Below are positions 7,758 through 15,261 of a stretch of DNA of 43,230 bases, piece by piece. The stretch is taken from NCBI GenBank assembly GCA_964565705.1, contig CAZMGD010000024.1, positions 1-43,230 of the forward strand. The letters run 5' to 3'. Every line of letters begins with the position of its first letter. Within the stretch, counting starts at the first letter, position 1. The translations under genes were made by a program, and so were the position numbers. Under the pieces are notes generated by a model. The model did not search any database. It was not told where the DNA came from and saw only the letters and a program-made list of their open reading frames with translations. This stretch comes from CAZMGD01 sp964565705. Lineage in GTDB: Bacteria; Actinomycetota; Acidimicrobiia; Acidimicrobiales; Ilumatobacteraceae.

Positions 7758-8299
7758 GCGACCACGAACGTGGCCGACATGCCCTGCGCGAAGTCGTTGC
7801 CGGTCGCCCCGTCGAGGTTCGAGAACACCACGTACTCGCCGGCCGGCAGGTCGAACGTGCCCTCGCAGATCGTGTTGCCGGCGAACTCCATCACGCGGTG
7901 CACCTTGTTCGGCAACGCGTCGAGATCGACTGCATCGCCCGCGAGCGGTAGCTCGCCGATCGACGGCGCCTGGGTGACGACGATCTCGTGGGGATCGGAC
8001 CCGAAGTTCCTGACGACGATGCGAGTGACGCCGACCGGCACGGTCGGAGGGGTGACGATGCTGTACTCGTCGATGTCGAACTGCACGTTGTTGGCCACCA
8101 ACTTGGTGGTGGCGCCCTTGGTGGTGCATCCCGTGCCGATCGCGGACACCGAACCACCACCTCCTGGCGGGGGCGGCCCGATGATCGCGACCGACCCGGC
8201 CTCACGGGTCGTCGCGCCGTCGTCGTCGGAGCAACCCGAGATCAGAACGGCCGCACCGATCGCGACGACGATCGAGATCTTCACGAGCTTCACGGGCAT
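7754..8299 (-). CDS. Cupredoxin-like lipoprotein with degenerate copper site
   Basis: A 181-residue protein with a lipoprotein signal: Lys-containing n-region, VVAIGAAVLISGC, lipidated Cys23. A Gly/Pro linker (residues 41-50) leads to a beta-sandwich domain (about 65-181). VTRIVVRNFGSDPHEIVV and the closing AQGMSATFVVA match plastocyanin/sulfocyanin-type cupredoxins, so His104 and Met174 sit where copper ligands belong. The expected loop Cys-N-L-x-G-H is instead S160-N-L-D-G then N168-D169, so the Cys and second His are missing. Cys58 and Cys145 may form a disulfide. A normal blue-copper electron carrier is therefore unlikely. The start is preceded by CTGGAG. It is the first gene of an ATGA-coupled pair with the flavoprotein. 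Confidence 0.72.
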   Translation of the reverse strand: MPVKLVKISIVVAIGAAVLISGCSDDDGATTREAGSVAIIGPPPPGGGGSVSAIGTGCTTKGATTKLVANNVQFDIDEYSIVTPPTVPVGVTRIVVRNFGSDPHEIVVTQAPSIGELPLAGDAVDLDALPNKVHRVMEFAGNTICEGTFDLPAGEYVVFSNLDGATGNDFAQGMSATFVVA

Positions 8300-8394
8300 C
8301 TCCAGAGGCGAGCGAGAACGGTGCGAGGAGGGCCTGATCCCCTAGGTCAAGTCGAGTGAACAGGCGGCGCCGGGCGATGATACCTTCGCTCTCG

Positions 8395-9417
8395 ATGCAT
8401 ACCCCAACCCGGATCCTCGGACTGTCGGCGCTGCTCCTGGCCTCCACACTCGCCGCGTGCAGCTCGGGCGACGACGACGCCGCGGGCGGTTCGGTCACGA
8501 TCTACTCCGGCCGCACGCAGAACCTCGTGGAACCGATCCTGAACCGCTTCGCCGAGGAGACAGGGATCTCCGTCGCGGTCCGGTACGGCAACACCGCCGA
8601 CCTCGCGCTGCTGATCGAAGAGGAGGGCGACCGGTCGCCTGCGGACGTGTTCCTGTCGCAGTCGCCCGGCGCGGTCGGCTACCTCGACCAGGCCGGCTTG
8701 CTCGCCACGCTGCCCGACGACGTGCTCGACCTCGTCGCCGAGGGCTTCCACGCCACCGACGGCAGCTGGGTCGGCTTCTCGGGCCGCAAGCGCGTGCTCG
8801 TGTACAACCCCGAGCACACCGACGCGTCCACGCTGCCGGACTCCGTGCTCGACCTCGTCGACCCGGAATGGAAAGGCCGCCTCGGGGTCGCACCGTCCAA
8901 CGCCTCGTTCCAGGACTTCGTCACCGCGATGCGCTTCAGGATCGGCGACGAGGCGACGAGCGAATGGCTCCGGGGCCTCGCCGAGAACGACGCGTTCACG
9001 TTCGCCAACAACGGTGCGATCGTCGCCGCCATCGACCGCGGCGAGGTCGAGCTCGGGCTCGTCAACCACTACTACGTGTACCAGGCCCTGGCCGAGGATC
9101 CCGACTTCGCCGCGGTGAACCACGACTTCCCGGTCGACGACATCGGCAGCCTGGTGATCGTGACCGGAGCGTCCATGCTGCAGAGCTCGGACAGCAAGGC
9201 CGCAGCCGCCGAGCTGATCCGCTTCCTCCTCCAGGAAGAGGCCCAGCGGTACTTCTCCGACCAGACCTTCGAGTACCCGCTGGCCTCCGGCGTCGAGCCG
9301 TCGCCGGTGCTCCCGGCGATCGAGCTCGGCAGCGTGGGAGACATCGCCCTCGATGAGCTGGGCGGCGACCTGCAGAGCACGCGAGACATGATCCGTGACG
9401 CCGGCCTCGACGGATGA
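8395..9417 (+). CDS. fbpA: Ferric-iron ABC transporter, substrate-binding lipoprotein
   Basis: A 340-residue periplasmic binding protein. The signal LGLSALLLASTLAAC gives lipidated Cys22. The mature part opens with GGSVTIYSGRTQNLVEPILN, typical of the Fbp/Sfu/Fut iron-binding class. Tandem tyrosines in LVNHYYVYQ (Tyr226-Tyr227) match the Fe(III)-binding pair of FbpA. LLQEEAQRYFSDQTFEYPL near the C-terminus is also class-typical. Starts at 8356 (GTG), 8377 and 8395 are in frame; 8395 gives the most normal signal peptide. Its ATPase and permease lie 3 kb downstream in the same direction, with two other genes between. It would capture ferric iron at the cell surface and pass it to FbpBC. Confidence 0.88.
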   Translation: MHTPTRILGLSALLLASTLAACSSGDDDAAGGSVTIYSGRTQNLVEPILNRFAEETGISVAVRYGNTADLALLIEEEGDRSPADVFLSQSPGAVGYLDQAGLLATLPDDVLDLVAEGFHATDGSWVGFSGRKRVLVYNPEHTDASTLPDSVLDLVDPEWKGRLGVAPSNASFQDFVTAMRFRIGDEATSEWLRGLAENDAFTFANNGAIVAAIDRGEVELGLVNHYYVYQALAEDPDFAAVNHDFPVDDIGSLVIVTGASMLQSSDSKAAAAELIRFLLQEEAQRYFSDQTFEYPLASGVEPSPVLPAIELGSVGDIALDELGGDLQSTRDMIRDAGLDG

Positions 9418-10804
9418 CGTCGAGTCGGGCGACCCACCGCGACCGCTGACCCGTTGGCTGCTCGCGCTCGGGATCCTGGTCGCGGCGTGGAGCGCGCTCG
9501 GGATCCCTGCGCATGCGACCTACGGTGCTCGAGTCACGGCCGACGAACCGCAGTACCTGCTGAGCGCGATCAGCCTGGCCGACGACGGAGACCTGGACAT
9601 CGCCGACGAGTTGGAGCGGGAGGCGTACCGGCCGTTCCACGCCGTCGACCTGCCCCGGCAGACCTACGAGCTCGCCGACGGTCAGCATCTGAGCCCTCAC
9701 GATCCGCTGCTGCCGGTGATCCTCGCCGTCCCGGTGCGCCTGGGCGGTTGGGCGGCGGCGAAGGCGACGATCGCCATCATCGCTGGGATGCTGGCGGCGC
9801 TGACGGCATGGACCGCGGTCCGTCGCTTCGGGGTCGAGGCGCGCACGGCACTCCCGGTCGTCGCCGTGTTCGCCTGCAGTGCCCCGCTCGCGACGTATGC
9901 AACCCAGATCTACCCGGAGCTCCCAGCGGCCCTCGTCGTGATGGGCGCGGTTGCGGCGATGACGGGACCGCTCCGCTGGCGCGGACTCGCCGTGGTGATC
10001 GTGGCCGTGACCGCGCTCCCGTGGCTCTCGATCAAGTACGCACCGGTCGCTGGAGCATTGATGCTGCTCACGATGTGGCGGCTGCGCGACCGGCGCTCAG
10101 CGAGCCTCGCCACCGTCGGAGCGATCGCGTTGTCCGGCGTCGTGTACCTCGTCGTCCATCGATCGATCTACGGCGGATGGACGGCGTACGCGACGGGCGA
10201 TCACTTCTCGGAGACCGGCGAGCTCTCGGTCGTCGGCTCGTCGCCCCACTACGTCGGTCGATCGCGCCGACTGGTCGGGCTGCTGGTCGACGACACGTTC
10301 GGGATCGCCGTGTGGACGATCGGCTGGCTCGCGCTCCCGTTCTCCGTCGGCGTGCTGCTGGCCCGCCGCCGCCCGGGCTGGACAGTGCTGCTGCTGCCGC
10401 TGGCGGTCGGGTGGCTGACCGCGACGTTCGTCGCACTGACGATGCACGGCTGGTGGTGGCCCGGACGCCAGCTCGTCGTCGTGCTGCCGCTCGGCGTCAT
10501 CGTGATCGCCGCCGCGGCCGACGGCATCGCCCACCTGCGCGGCGCGCTCCTCCTCGCCGGGGCCCTCGGCATGGCGACCTGGCTGTGGACCACCGTCGAG
10601 GCGGTCTCGAAGTCGCGCACGCTCGTGGTCGACTTCGACCGCACCAGCAACCTTGCGGTTCGGATCTGGCGGCTGGCCCTGCCTGACGGTCGCACGCCGA
10701 CGACCGCCGACGCCGCGCTGTCGGTCGGGTGGACCCTCGTCGTGATCGCGCTCATCTGCCTCGGCGCGTCGCATACCTTGCGCGCACAGGTATCCAAGGC
10801 ATAG
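9395..10804 (+). CDS. Multi-pass membrane protein, GT-C glycosyltransferase-like
   Basis: A 469-residue protein with roughly ten hydrophobic helices. The first long loop carries TADEPQYLLSAISL; an Asp-Glu pair straight after the first helix is characteristic of GT-C enzymes such as ArnT and protein mannosyltransferases, which use lipid-linked sugars outside the membrane. The C-terminal soluble part is short. The GTG start at 9395 overlaps the fbpA end by 23 bp; no in-frame ATG lies near. Co-transcription with fbpA is likely. Its presence inside an iron-uptake locus is unexpected: it might glycosylate the neighbouring lipoprotein, whose Thr/Ala-rich linker would suit O-mannosylation (inference). 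It could also be an unrelated membrane protein. Confidence 0.72.
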   Translation: MTPASTDDVESGDPPRPLTRWLLALGILVAAWSALGIPAHATYGARVTADEPQYLLSAISLADDGDLDIADELEREAYRPFHAVDLPRQTYELADGQHLSPHDPLLPVILAVPVRLGGWAAAKATIAIIAGMLAALTAWTAVRRFGVEARTALPVVAVFACSAPLATYATQIYPELPAALVVMGAVAAMTGPLRWRGLAVVIVAVTALPWLSIKYAPVAGALMLLTMWRLRDRRSASLATVGAIALSGVVYLVVHRSIYGGWTAYATGDHFSETGELSVVGSSPHYVGRSRRLVGLLVDDTFGIAVWTIGWLALPFSVGVLLARRRPGWTVLLLPLAVGWLTATFVALTMHGWWWPGRQLVVVLPLGVIVIAAAADGIAHLRGALLLAGALGMATWLWTTVEAVSKSRTLVVDFDRTSNLAVRIWRLALPDGRTPTTADAALSVGWTLVVIALICLGASHTLRAQVSKA

Positions 10805-10819
10805 GTTCACCTAACGTTT
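10801..10819. promoter_or_regulatory. IdeR/DtxR-like iron box
   Basis: ATAGGTTCACCTAACGTTT agrees with the 19-bp IdeR/DtxR consensus (TWAGGTWAGSCTWACCTWA) at 14 of 19 positions by hand alignment. It lies 55 bp upstream of the delta-60 lipoprotein start, overlapping the stop of the GT-C-like gene, and within an fbp iron-transport cluster. Iron-loaded IdeR would repress from such a site. This is a sequence match, not a tested site. Confidence 0.5.
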
Positions 10820-10873
10820 GGCAGGTAGGGATCCTGATGTCAAACGCTCGCCACCCACCCCGAGAGGTCGTTC

Positions 10874-12394
10874 GTGAACAAGAAGATCATCGGCAGCGTG
10901 ATCGCTGCCGGACTGGTGCTGTTCGGCTGCTCCAGCGACGACAGCGATACCGACGACACCACGGCCGCGACGGACGCGGCCGCGACGACGGCAGCATCCG
11001 AGAGCACCGCCGCGGCAGCCACCACGGCGGTGCCGGCCACCACCGCGGCCGATGCCCCGACGACGAGCGCGGGCACGTCGGCAGGGGTCGACCCGGCCGA
11101 CGTGCTCGATGCCTCGTTCGGTAGCGGCGGGGTGCTGCCCACCCCGTTGTCGACCACCGACGCCGACCGATTCATCTCCGTCGCCGAGGGCCCGGACGGC
11201 CAGATCTACGCCAGCGGCTTCAGCGCCGAGGGCGACGACCACATGTTCGCGGTGGCGCGGTTCGATCCCGACGGCACACCTGACGCGACGTTCGGCGACG
11301 GCGGTGTCGCCACGGTGAACGTCGCGGTCGGCGGCGGAGGCGCCGAGGTAGCACGCGGGCTCGTCGTCGAGGACGACGGCGCCGTCCTGGTGGCTGGTCC
11401 GTTCGAGAACGACCCGACAGCGGACGGCGATGCGGCCGGCGACCTCGACGTCGCGGTCATCCGCCTCACCGCCGACGGCACGCCGGACGCAGCGTTCGGT
11501 GAGGCGGGCATCGCCAAGATCGACCTCGGCGTCGGCAGGGCGATCGATGCCGACACGTACATCACCGACAACGCCTGGGGCCTGACGGCTCGCGAGGGCG
11601 GCTACGCCCTGTTCGCGGTCACCCCCAACCAGGCCGCTGACCGCACCGACGTCGACTACGCGGTGGTCGGGCTCACCACGGCGGGTGCACTCGACCCCGC
11701 GTTCGGCACGAACGGAACGACGATCGTCGATCTGGACGCCAGCGGCGACAGCGCCCGCAACATCGGCACGCAGCCCGACGGCAAGATCCTCGCCACCGGC
11801 TACAGCCGCGATGGTGATGGCATCGTGAGCCCCGTGCTCATCCGCCTCAGCCCCGACGGGGTGCTCGACGAGACGTTCGGCACGGCCGGCGTCGCCAACC
11901 ACGCGGTGCTGCCCGGCGTCGCCGAGTCGTACCAGTTCGGGCTCCAGGGCGACGACTACGTGCTCGCTGGCTACGGCCGGGGCGAGGACTCCGAGGAGAA
12001 GGTCGACCTCATCGTGTACCGCTTCCTGGCCGACGGCAGCTGGGACTCCAGCTTCGGGACGGAGGGCGTCACCCGCATCGATCTCGCCGGCGAGGACGAT
12101 CGGGCCCGCAACCTCACGATGCTCCCCGACGGCAACATCCTCGTCGTCGGCAGCGGCAAGCTCGACGCCGCGAACATCGACGGCTTGCTCGTCCTGCTCG
12201 ATCCCGACGGTGCCCCAGTGGAGAGCTTCGGCGACGGCGGCCACCTGCTCGTCGACCTCGGTGGGCCTGCGGACGCGTTCTTCGGCGTGATGGTGTCCAC
12301 CGACGAGAGCACTGCGATCGTCGCTGGCTTCAAGGGCGCCGACCCACAGGGCACCGACAACGACGACGCCGTCCTCGCCAAGCTGCCGCTCTGA
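10874..12394 (+). CDS. Delta-60 repeat (beta-propeller-like) lipoprotein
   Basis: A 506-residue surface lipoprotein. The signal IIGSVIAAGLVLFGC lipidates Cys19. Residues about 24-70 are a Thr/Ala/Ser-rich linker. From about residue 75 seven copies of an Asp-x-x-FG-x-x-GV motif recur every 50-75 residues (SFGSGGV, TFGDGGV, AFGEAGI, AFGTNGT, TFGTAGV, SFGTEGV, SFGDGGH), each followed by ARxxPDGxI/LVAG-type strands. This is the delta-60 repeat (TIGR02608), predicted to fold as a seven-bladed propeller. The GTG at 10874 has GAGAGG upstream. An IdeR-like box precedes it and a strong terminator follows. Propellers of this kind bind ligands or proteins. Between fbpA and fbpC it could be a surface iron or siderophore receptor, but that is inference. 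Confidence 0.85.
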   Translation: MNKKIIGSVIAAGLVLFGCSSDDSDTDDTTAATDAAATTAASESTAAAATTAVPATTAADAPTTSAGTSAGVDPADVLDASFGSGGVLPTPLSTTDADRFISVAEGPDGQIYASGFSAEGDDHMFAVARFDPDGTPDATFGDGGVATVNVAVGGGGAEVARGLVVEDDGAVLVAGPFENDPTADGDAAGDLDVAVIRLTADGTPDAAFGEAGIAKIDLGVGRAIDADTYITDNAWGLTAREGGYALFAVTPNQAADRTDVDYAVVGLTTAGALDPAFGTNGTTIVDLDASGDSARNIGTQPDGKILATGYSRDGDGIVSPVLIRLSPDGVLDETFGTAGVANHAVLPGVAESYQFGLQGDDYVLAGYGRGEDSEEKVDLIVYRFLADGSWDSSFGTEGVTRIDLAGEDDRARNLTMLPDGNILVVGSGKLDAANIDGLLVLLDPDGAPVESFGDGGHLLVDLGGPADAFFGVMVSTDESTAIVAGFKGADPQGTDNDDAVLAKLPL

Positions 12395-12406
12395 GGCCGC
12401 CAGTGT

Positions 12407-12443
12407 GGAGGGGGTGCGGCCGGGCTTCGGCCGCACCCCCTCC
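12407..12443 (+). terminator. Strong Rho-independent-type hairpin after the delta-60 gene
   Basis: A perfect 16-bp stem (12407-12422 with 12428-12443; arm GGAGGGGGTGCGGCCG) closes on the 5-base loop GGCTT, 12 bp after the stop at 12394. No T-tract follows, as is common for actinobacterial terminators. It ends 37 bp before the fbpC start, so it should insulate the ATPase and permease genes or attenuate read-through into them. Confidence 0.8.
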
Positions 12444-12480
12444 CGCGAGCCAGACGGACCGCCGGATAGCCTCGCCCCGC

Positions 12481-13557
12481 GTGCCCGCCAGCCCGAGTTC
12501 CGCCGCGCTCGGTCTCGGGATCGACGTCGAACACGTCGTCGCCGGCTATGGGGGCGCACCGGTCCTGCACGCGGTCGATCTGTCGATCAAGCCCGGCGAG
12601 ATCGTCTCGCTGCTCGGTCCGTCCGGCTGCGGCAAGACGACGCTGCTGCGGTGCATCGCCGGGTTGGAGACCCCGACGAGCGGGGTCATCCGCATCGGTG
12701 ATCGCGACGTGACGGCAGGGCGAGGCGTCGCACCCGAGCGGCGACGGGTGGGCATGGTCTTCCAAGACGGCGCCCTGTTCCCTCATCGCAGCGTGCGCAA
12801 CAACGTGAACTACGGCCTGTCCCGCCAGCCCGACCGCGAGCGTCGGACCATGGACGCGCTCCGGCTGGTCGGCCTCGACACCAAGGCGGATCGCATGCCC
12901 GGCACGCTGTCCGGAGGTGAGCAGCAGCGCGTCGCGCTCGCTCGGGCGATCGCGCCGAACCCCGGCGTGATGCTGCTCGACGAGCCCTTCTCCAGCCTCG
13001 ACGCCGCGCTTCGCGTGCGGCTGCGCGAGGAGGTCCGATCGCTGCTCGCCTCGCTCGGCATCACGACGCTGCTGGTGACCCACGACCAGCACGAGGCCCT
13101 CTCGTTCGGCGACCGGGTCGGGGTGCTCGAGGCGGGATGCCTCCATCAGTTCGCTCCTCCCGCCGAGGTCTACGGCCGTCCGGCGACCGCGTGGGTCGCG
13201 CGGTTCGTCGGCGAGGCCACGTTGTTGCCCGCCGTGCTCACCGGCGGCACCGCCGTCACGATCCTGGGCACGATGCCGACGGCATCCACCGCACATGGCG
13301 AGGGCACCGTCATGCTCCGGCCCGAACAGGTCGAACTGGTGGACGGCAGCCGAGGGACGGTCACATCGATCGAGTACATCGGCCCGTCCACGCGCTACGA
13401 GGTCGTGATCGACGACGGTCTCGTCGTGCTGTCGGCGGCTCCCGGACCGCCCACGCGCCGGCCGGGTGACAGCGTCGATGTGCACGTCCGCACGCCGATC
13501 GTCCACGCCTGGCCGGGCGACGGCTCCGGCGGCACCGGCGAGCCAGCCGGTGGCTGA
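12481..13557 (+). CDS. fbpC: Ferric-iron ABC transporter, ATP-binding protein
   Basis: A 358-residue ABC ATPase. Walker A is GPSGCGKTT, the Q-loop FQDGALFPHRS, the signature LSGGEQQRVALARAIA, Walker B VMLLDEPFSSLDA, and the switch His is in VTHDQ. After about residue 250 a short TOBE-like domain follows (VMLRPEQVELVDG, then GTVTSIEYIGPSTRYEVVI), as in FbpC/Fut ATPases. I chose GTG 12481 because upstream codons fall into the terminator hairpin. The last codons overlap the permease start (GTGGCTGA, 8 bp), so fbpC and fbpB are translationally coupled. It powers iron import for the binding protein encoded at 8395. Confidence 0.88.
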   Translation: MPASPSSAALGLGIDVEHVVAGYGGAPVLHAVDLSIKPGEIVSLLGPSGCGKTTLLRCIAGLETPTSGVIRIGDRDVTAGRGVAPERRRVGMVFQDGALFPHRSVRNNVNYGLSRQPDRERRTMDALRLVGLDTKADRMPGTLSGGEQQRVALARAIAPNPGVMLLDEPFSSLDAALRVRLREEVRSLLASLGITTLLVTHDQHEALSFGDRVGVLEAGCLHQFAPPAEVYGRPATAWVARFVGEATLLPAVLTGGTAVTILGTMPTASTAHGEGTVMLRPEQVELVDGSRGTVTSIEYIGPSTRYEVVIDDGLVVLSAAPGPPTRRPGDSVDVHVRTPIVHAWPGDGSGGTGEPAGG

Positions 13558-15145
13558 AGGGCGACGCCCCACGCCACCGGTCGGGCTGTCCGTGGCGGTC
13601 GTCGCGATCGCCGCGATCTTCCTGACCCCGATCCTCTACGTCGCGTGGCGAACGACCACCCTCGACGCCGACCTGTCGGAGCTGATCGGCGAGGTCCGGG
13701 GGCCGCTGTGGCGCACCGTGCAGCTCGCGCTCCTCGTGAGCGTGTGCACGGGGGTCCTCGGCACGGCGATGGCGTGGTTGATCGTGCGCACCGATCTTCC
13801 CGGCGCGTCGCTCTGGCGCGTGCTGGCCCCGCTACCGCTGGTGTTCCCGTCGTTCATCGGCGCAGCCGCATTCCTCGCCGGGCTGGGCCCGGACGGGGTG
13901 ATCCGATCGGCGCTGGAGGTGATCGGCTACCACCCACCGCGTCGATTCCGCGGACTGGGCGCGTCGACGCTGGTGCTCACGCTGTTCACCTACCCGTACG
14001 TCTACCTGCCCGTCGCGGCCCGGCTCCAGGCGCTGCCTCCCTCGATCGAGGAGAGCGCCCGGATGCTCGGCGATCCGCCGATCCGGTTCTTCGTTCGCAT
14101 CGTGGTGCCGGCGATCAAGCAGTCGGTGCTCGGGGGCATGATCATCGTCCTGCTGTACGGGCTCAGCGAGTTCGGCGCCGTGCAGCTGCTCGGGTTCGAC
14201 ACGCTCACGCGAGTGCTCTACGCGACGCGGCTCGCCGACCGAGCGCTCTCGTTCGCCTGCGCGGCGTTGCTCGTGGCACTCGCCCTCGTCGCGGTGACGA
14301 TCGAGCGCCGGGCGGGCGGCTCACTCACGGTCGCGCCGACGGCGGGCGGGCGGGTCAACCGTCCGATCCGCCTTCGACGGTGGCGCATCCCCGCTCTCGG
14401 CGCCGTCGTGCTCACACTCCTGTTCGCACTCGTGGCGCCGACCGTGGCGCTCGCTCAGTGGGCGTGGCGGGGGATCGCGCGCGAGGACGCCCCGCTGCGC
14501 GCGCTCGGCGAGGAGCTGGCCGAGCTCAGGGGACCGGCGTGGACGACGACGTGGTTGGGGGTCAGCGCCGCGATCCTGGCGGTCGTGGCCGTCCTCCCCG
14601 TCGCCATGCTGTCCGCCCGATACCGGGCGCGCATCGCGCCGGTGGCGAACGCCTCGGTCATCGCCGGCTTCGCGGTGCCTGGCCTCGTGATCGCGCTCGG
14701 GCTCGCGTTCTGGTCGCTGAACATCCCCATGTTCAACCGCTTTTACCAGACGGTTCCGCTGCTGCTCACCGCGTACGTCGTCCACTTCGGCTCACAAGCG
14801 CTGCGGTCGGCGGAGACATCCGTCGCCGCGGTCCCTCGCCGCGCGCACGAGTCCGCCCGCCTCCTCGGCGCCACACCGCTTCGTCGGGCGCTGACGATCG
14901 ACGGGCCGTTGATCCGTCCTGGAGCGCTGGCCGGCGGCGGGCTCGTCATGTTGTCGACCGTCAAGGAGTTGCCGGCGACCCTGCTCCTCGCCCCGATCGG
15001 GTACGAAACGCTCACGACCCGAGTGTGGTCGTCCTTCGAGGAAGGCTTCCTCGCCGAAGCCGGTCTCGCCTCCCTCGTGCTGCTCGCGGTGTCGGGCCTG
15101 CTGACGTGGTTGTTGGTGCTGCGGCGGTTGAACCGCCAGGGCTGA
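13550..15145 (+). CDS. fbpB: Ferric-iron ABC transporter, fused permease
   Basis: A 531-residue integral membrane protein with two homologous halves of about six helices, the arrangement of FbpB/SfuB/ThiP permeases. Each half has an EAA coupling loop: EESARMLGDPPIRFFVRIVV and HESARLLGATPLRRALTIDG, which dock on the ATPase. The GTG at 13550 lies within the end of fbpC. An alternative start further upstream would add about 28 residues without helices. It forms the channel for Fe(III) delivered by the lipoprotein FbpA. Confidence 0.88.
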   Translation: MAEGRRPTPPVGLSVAVVAIAAIFLTPILYVAWRTTTLDADLSELIGEVRGPLWRTVQLALLVSVCTGVLGTAMAWLIVRTDLPGASLWRVLAPLPLVFPSFIGAAAFLAGLGPDGVIRSALEVIGYHPPRRFRGLGASTLVLTLFTYPYVYLPVAARLQALPPSIEESARMLGDPPIRFFVRIVVPAIKQSVLGGMIIVLLYGLSEFGAVQLLGFDTLTRVLYATRLADRALSFACAALLVALALVAVTIERRAGGSLTVAPTAGGRVNRPIRLRRWRIPALGAVVLTLLFALVAPTVALAQWAWRGIAREDAPLRALGEELAELRGPAWTTTWLGVSAAILAVVAVLPVAMLSARYRARIAPVANASVIAGFAVPGLVIALGLAFWSLNIPMFNRFYQTVPLLLTAYVVHFGSQALRSAETSVAAVPRRAHESARLLGATPLRRALTIDGPLIRPGALAGGGLVMLSTVKELPATLLLAPIGYETLTTRVWSSFEEGFLAEAGLASLVLLAVSGLLTWLLVLRRLNRQG

Positions 15146-15169
15146 GGCGCCGCGTCGCTGTTCTCGTGC

Positions 15170-15197
15170 TTGCCGTCTGACCGGGAGGCCGTACGAT
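15170..15197 (+). promoter_or_regulatory. Candidate sigma-A promoter for the alcohol dehydrogenase
   Basis: TTGCCG (15170-15175), a 16-bp spacer and TACGAT (15192-15197) lie 65 bp upstream of the GTG at 15262. Both hexamers keep four of six consensus bases. The site is in the gap after fbpB. Confidence 0.4.
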
Positions 15198-15261
15198 CTG
15201 GCGGCACGGGGGTCGCGTGGACGCGGTGGAGCGTCTGGATCCAACCAATTGGAGGGGATGT

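Noticed and set aside
8342..8360. Possible IdeR box upstream of fbpA
   Set aside because: Only the left half resembles the consensus (about 10 of 19 positions), which is too weak to annotate.
10814..10846. CGTTTG...CAAACG inverted repeat before the delta-60 gene
   Set aside because: The arms are only 6 bp with a 20-base gap, which is likely to occur by chance.
15131..15145. GGCGGTT-G-AACCGCC at the end of fbpB as a terminator
   Set aside because: The one-base loop is not feasible, and it lies inside the coding sequence without a T-tract.
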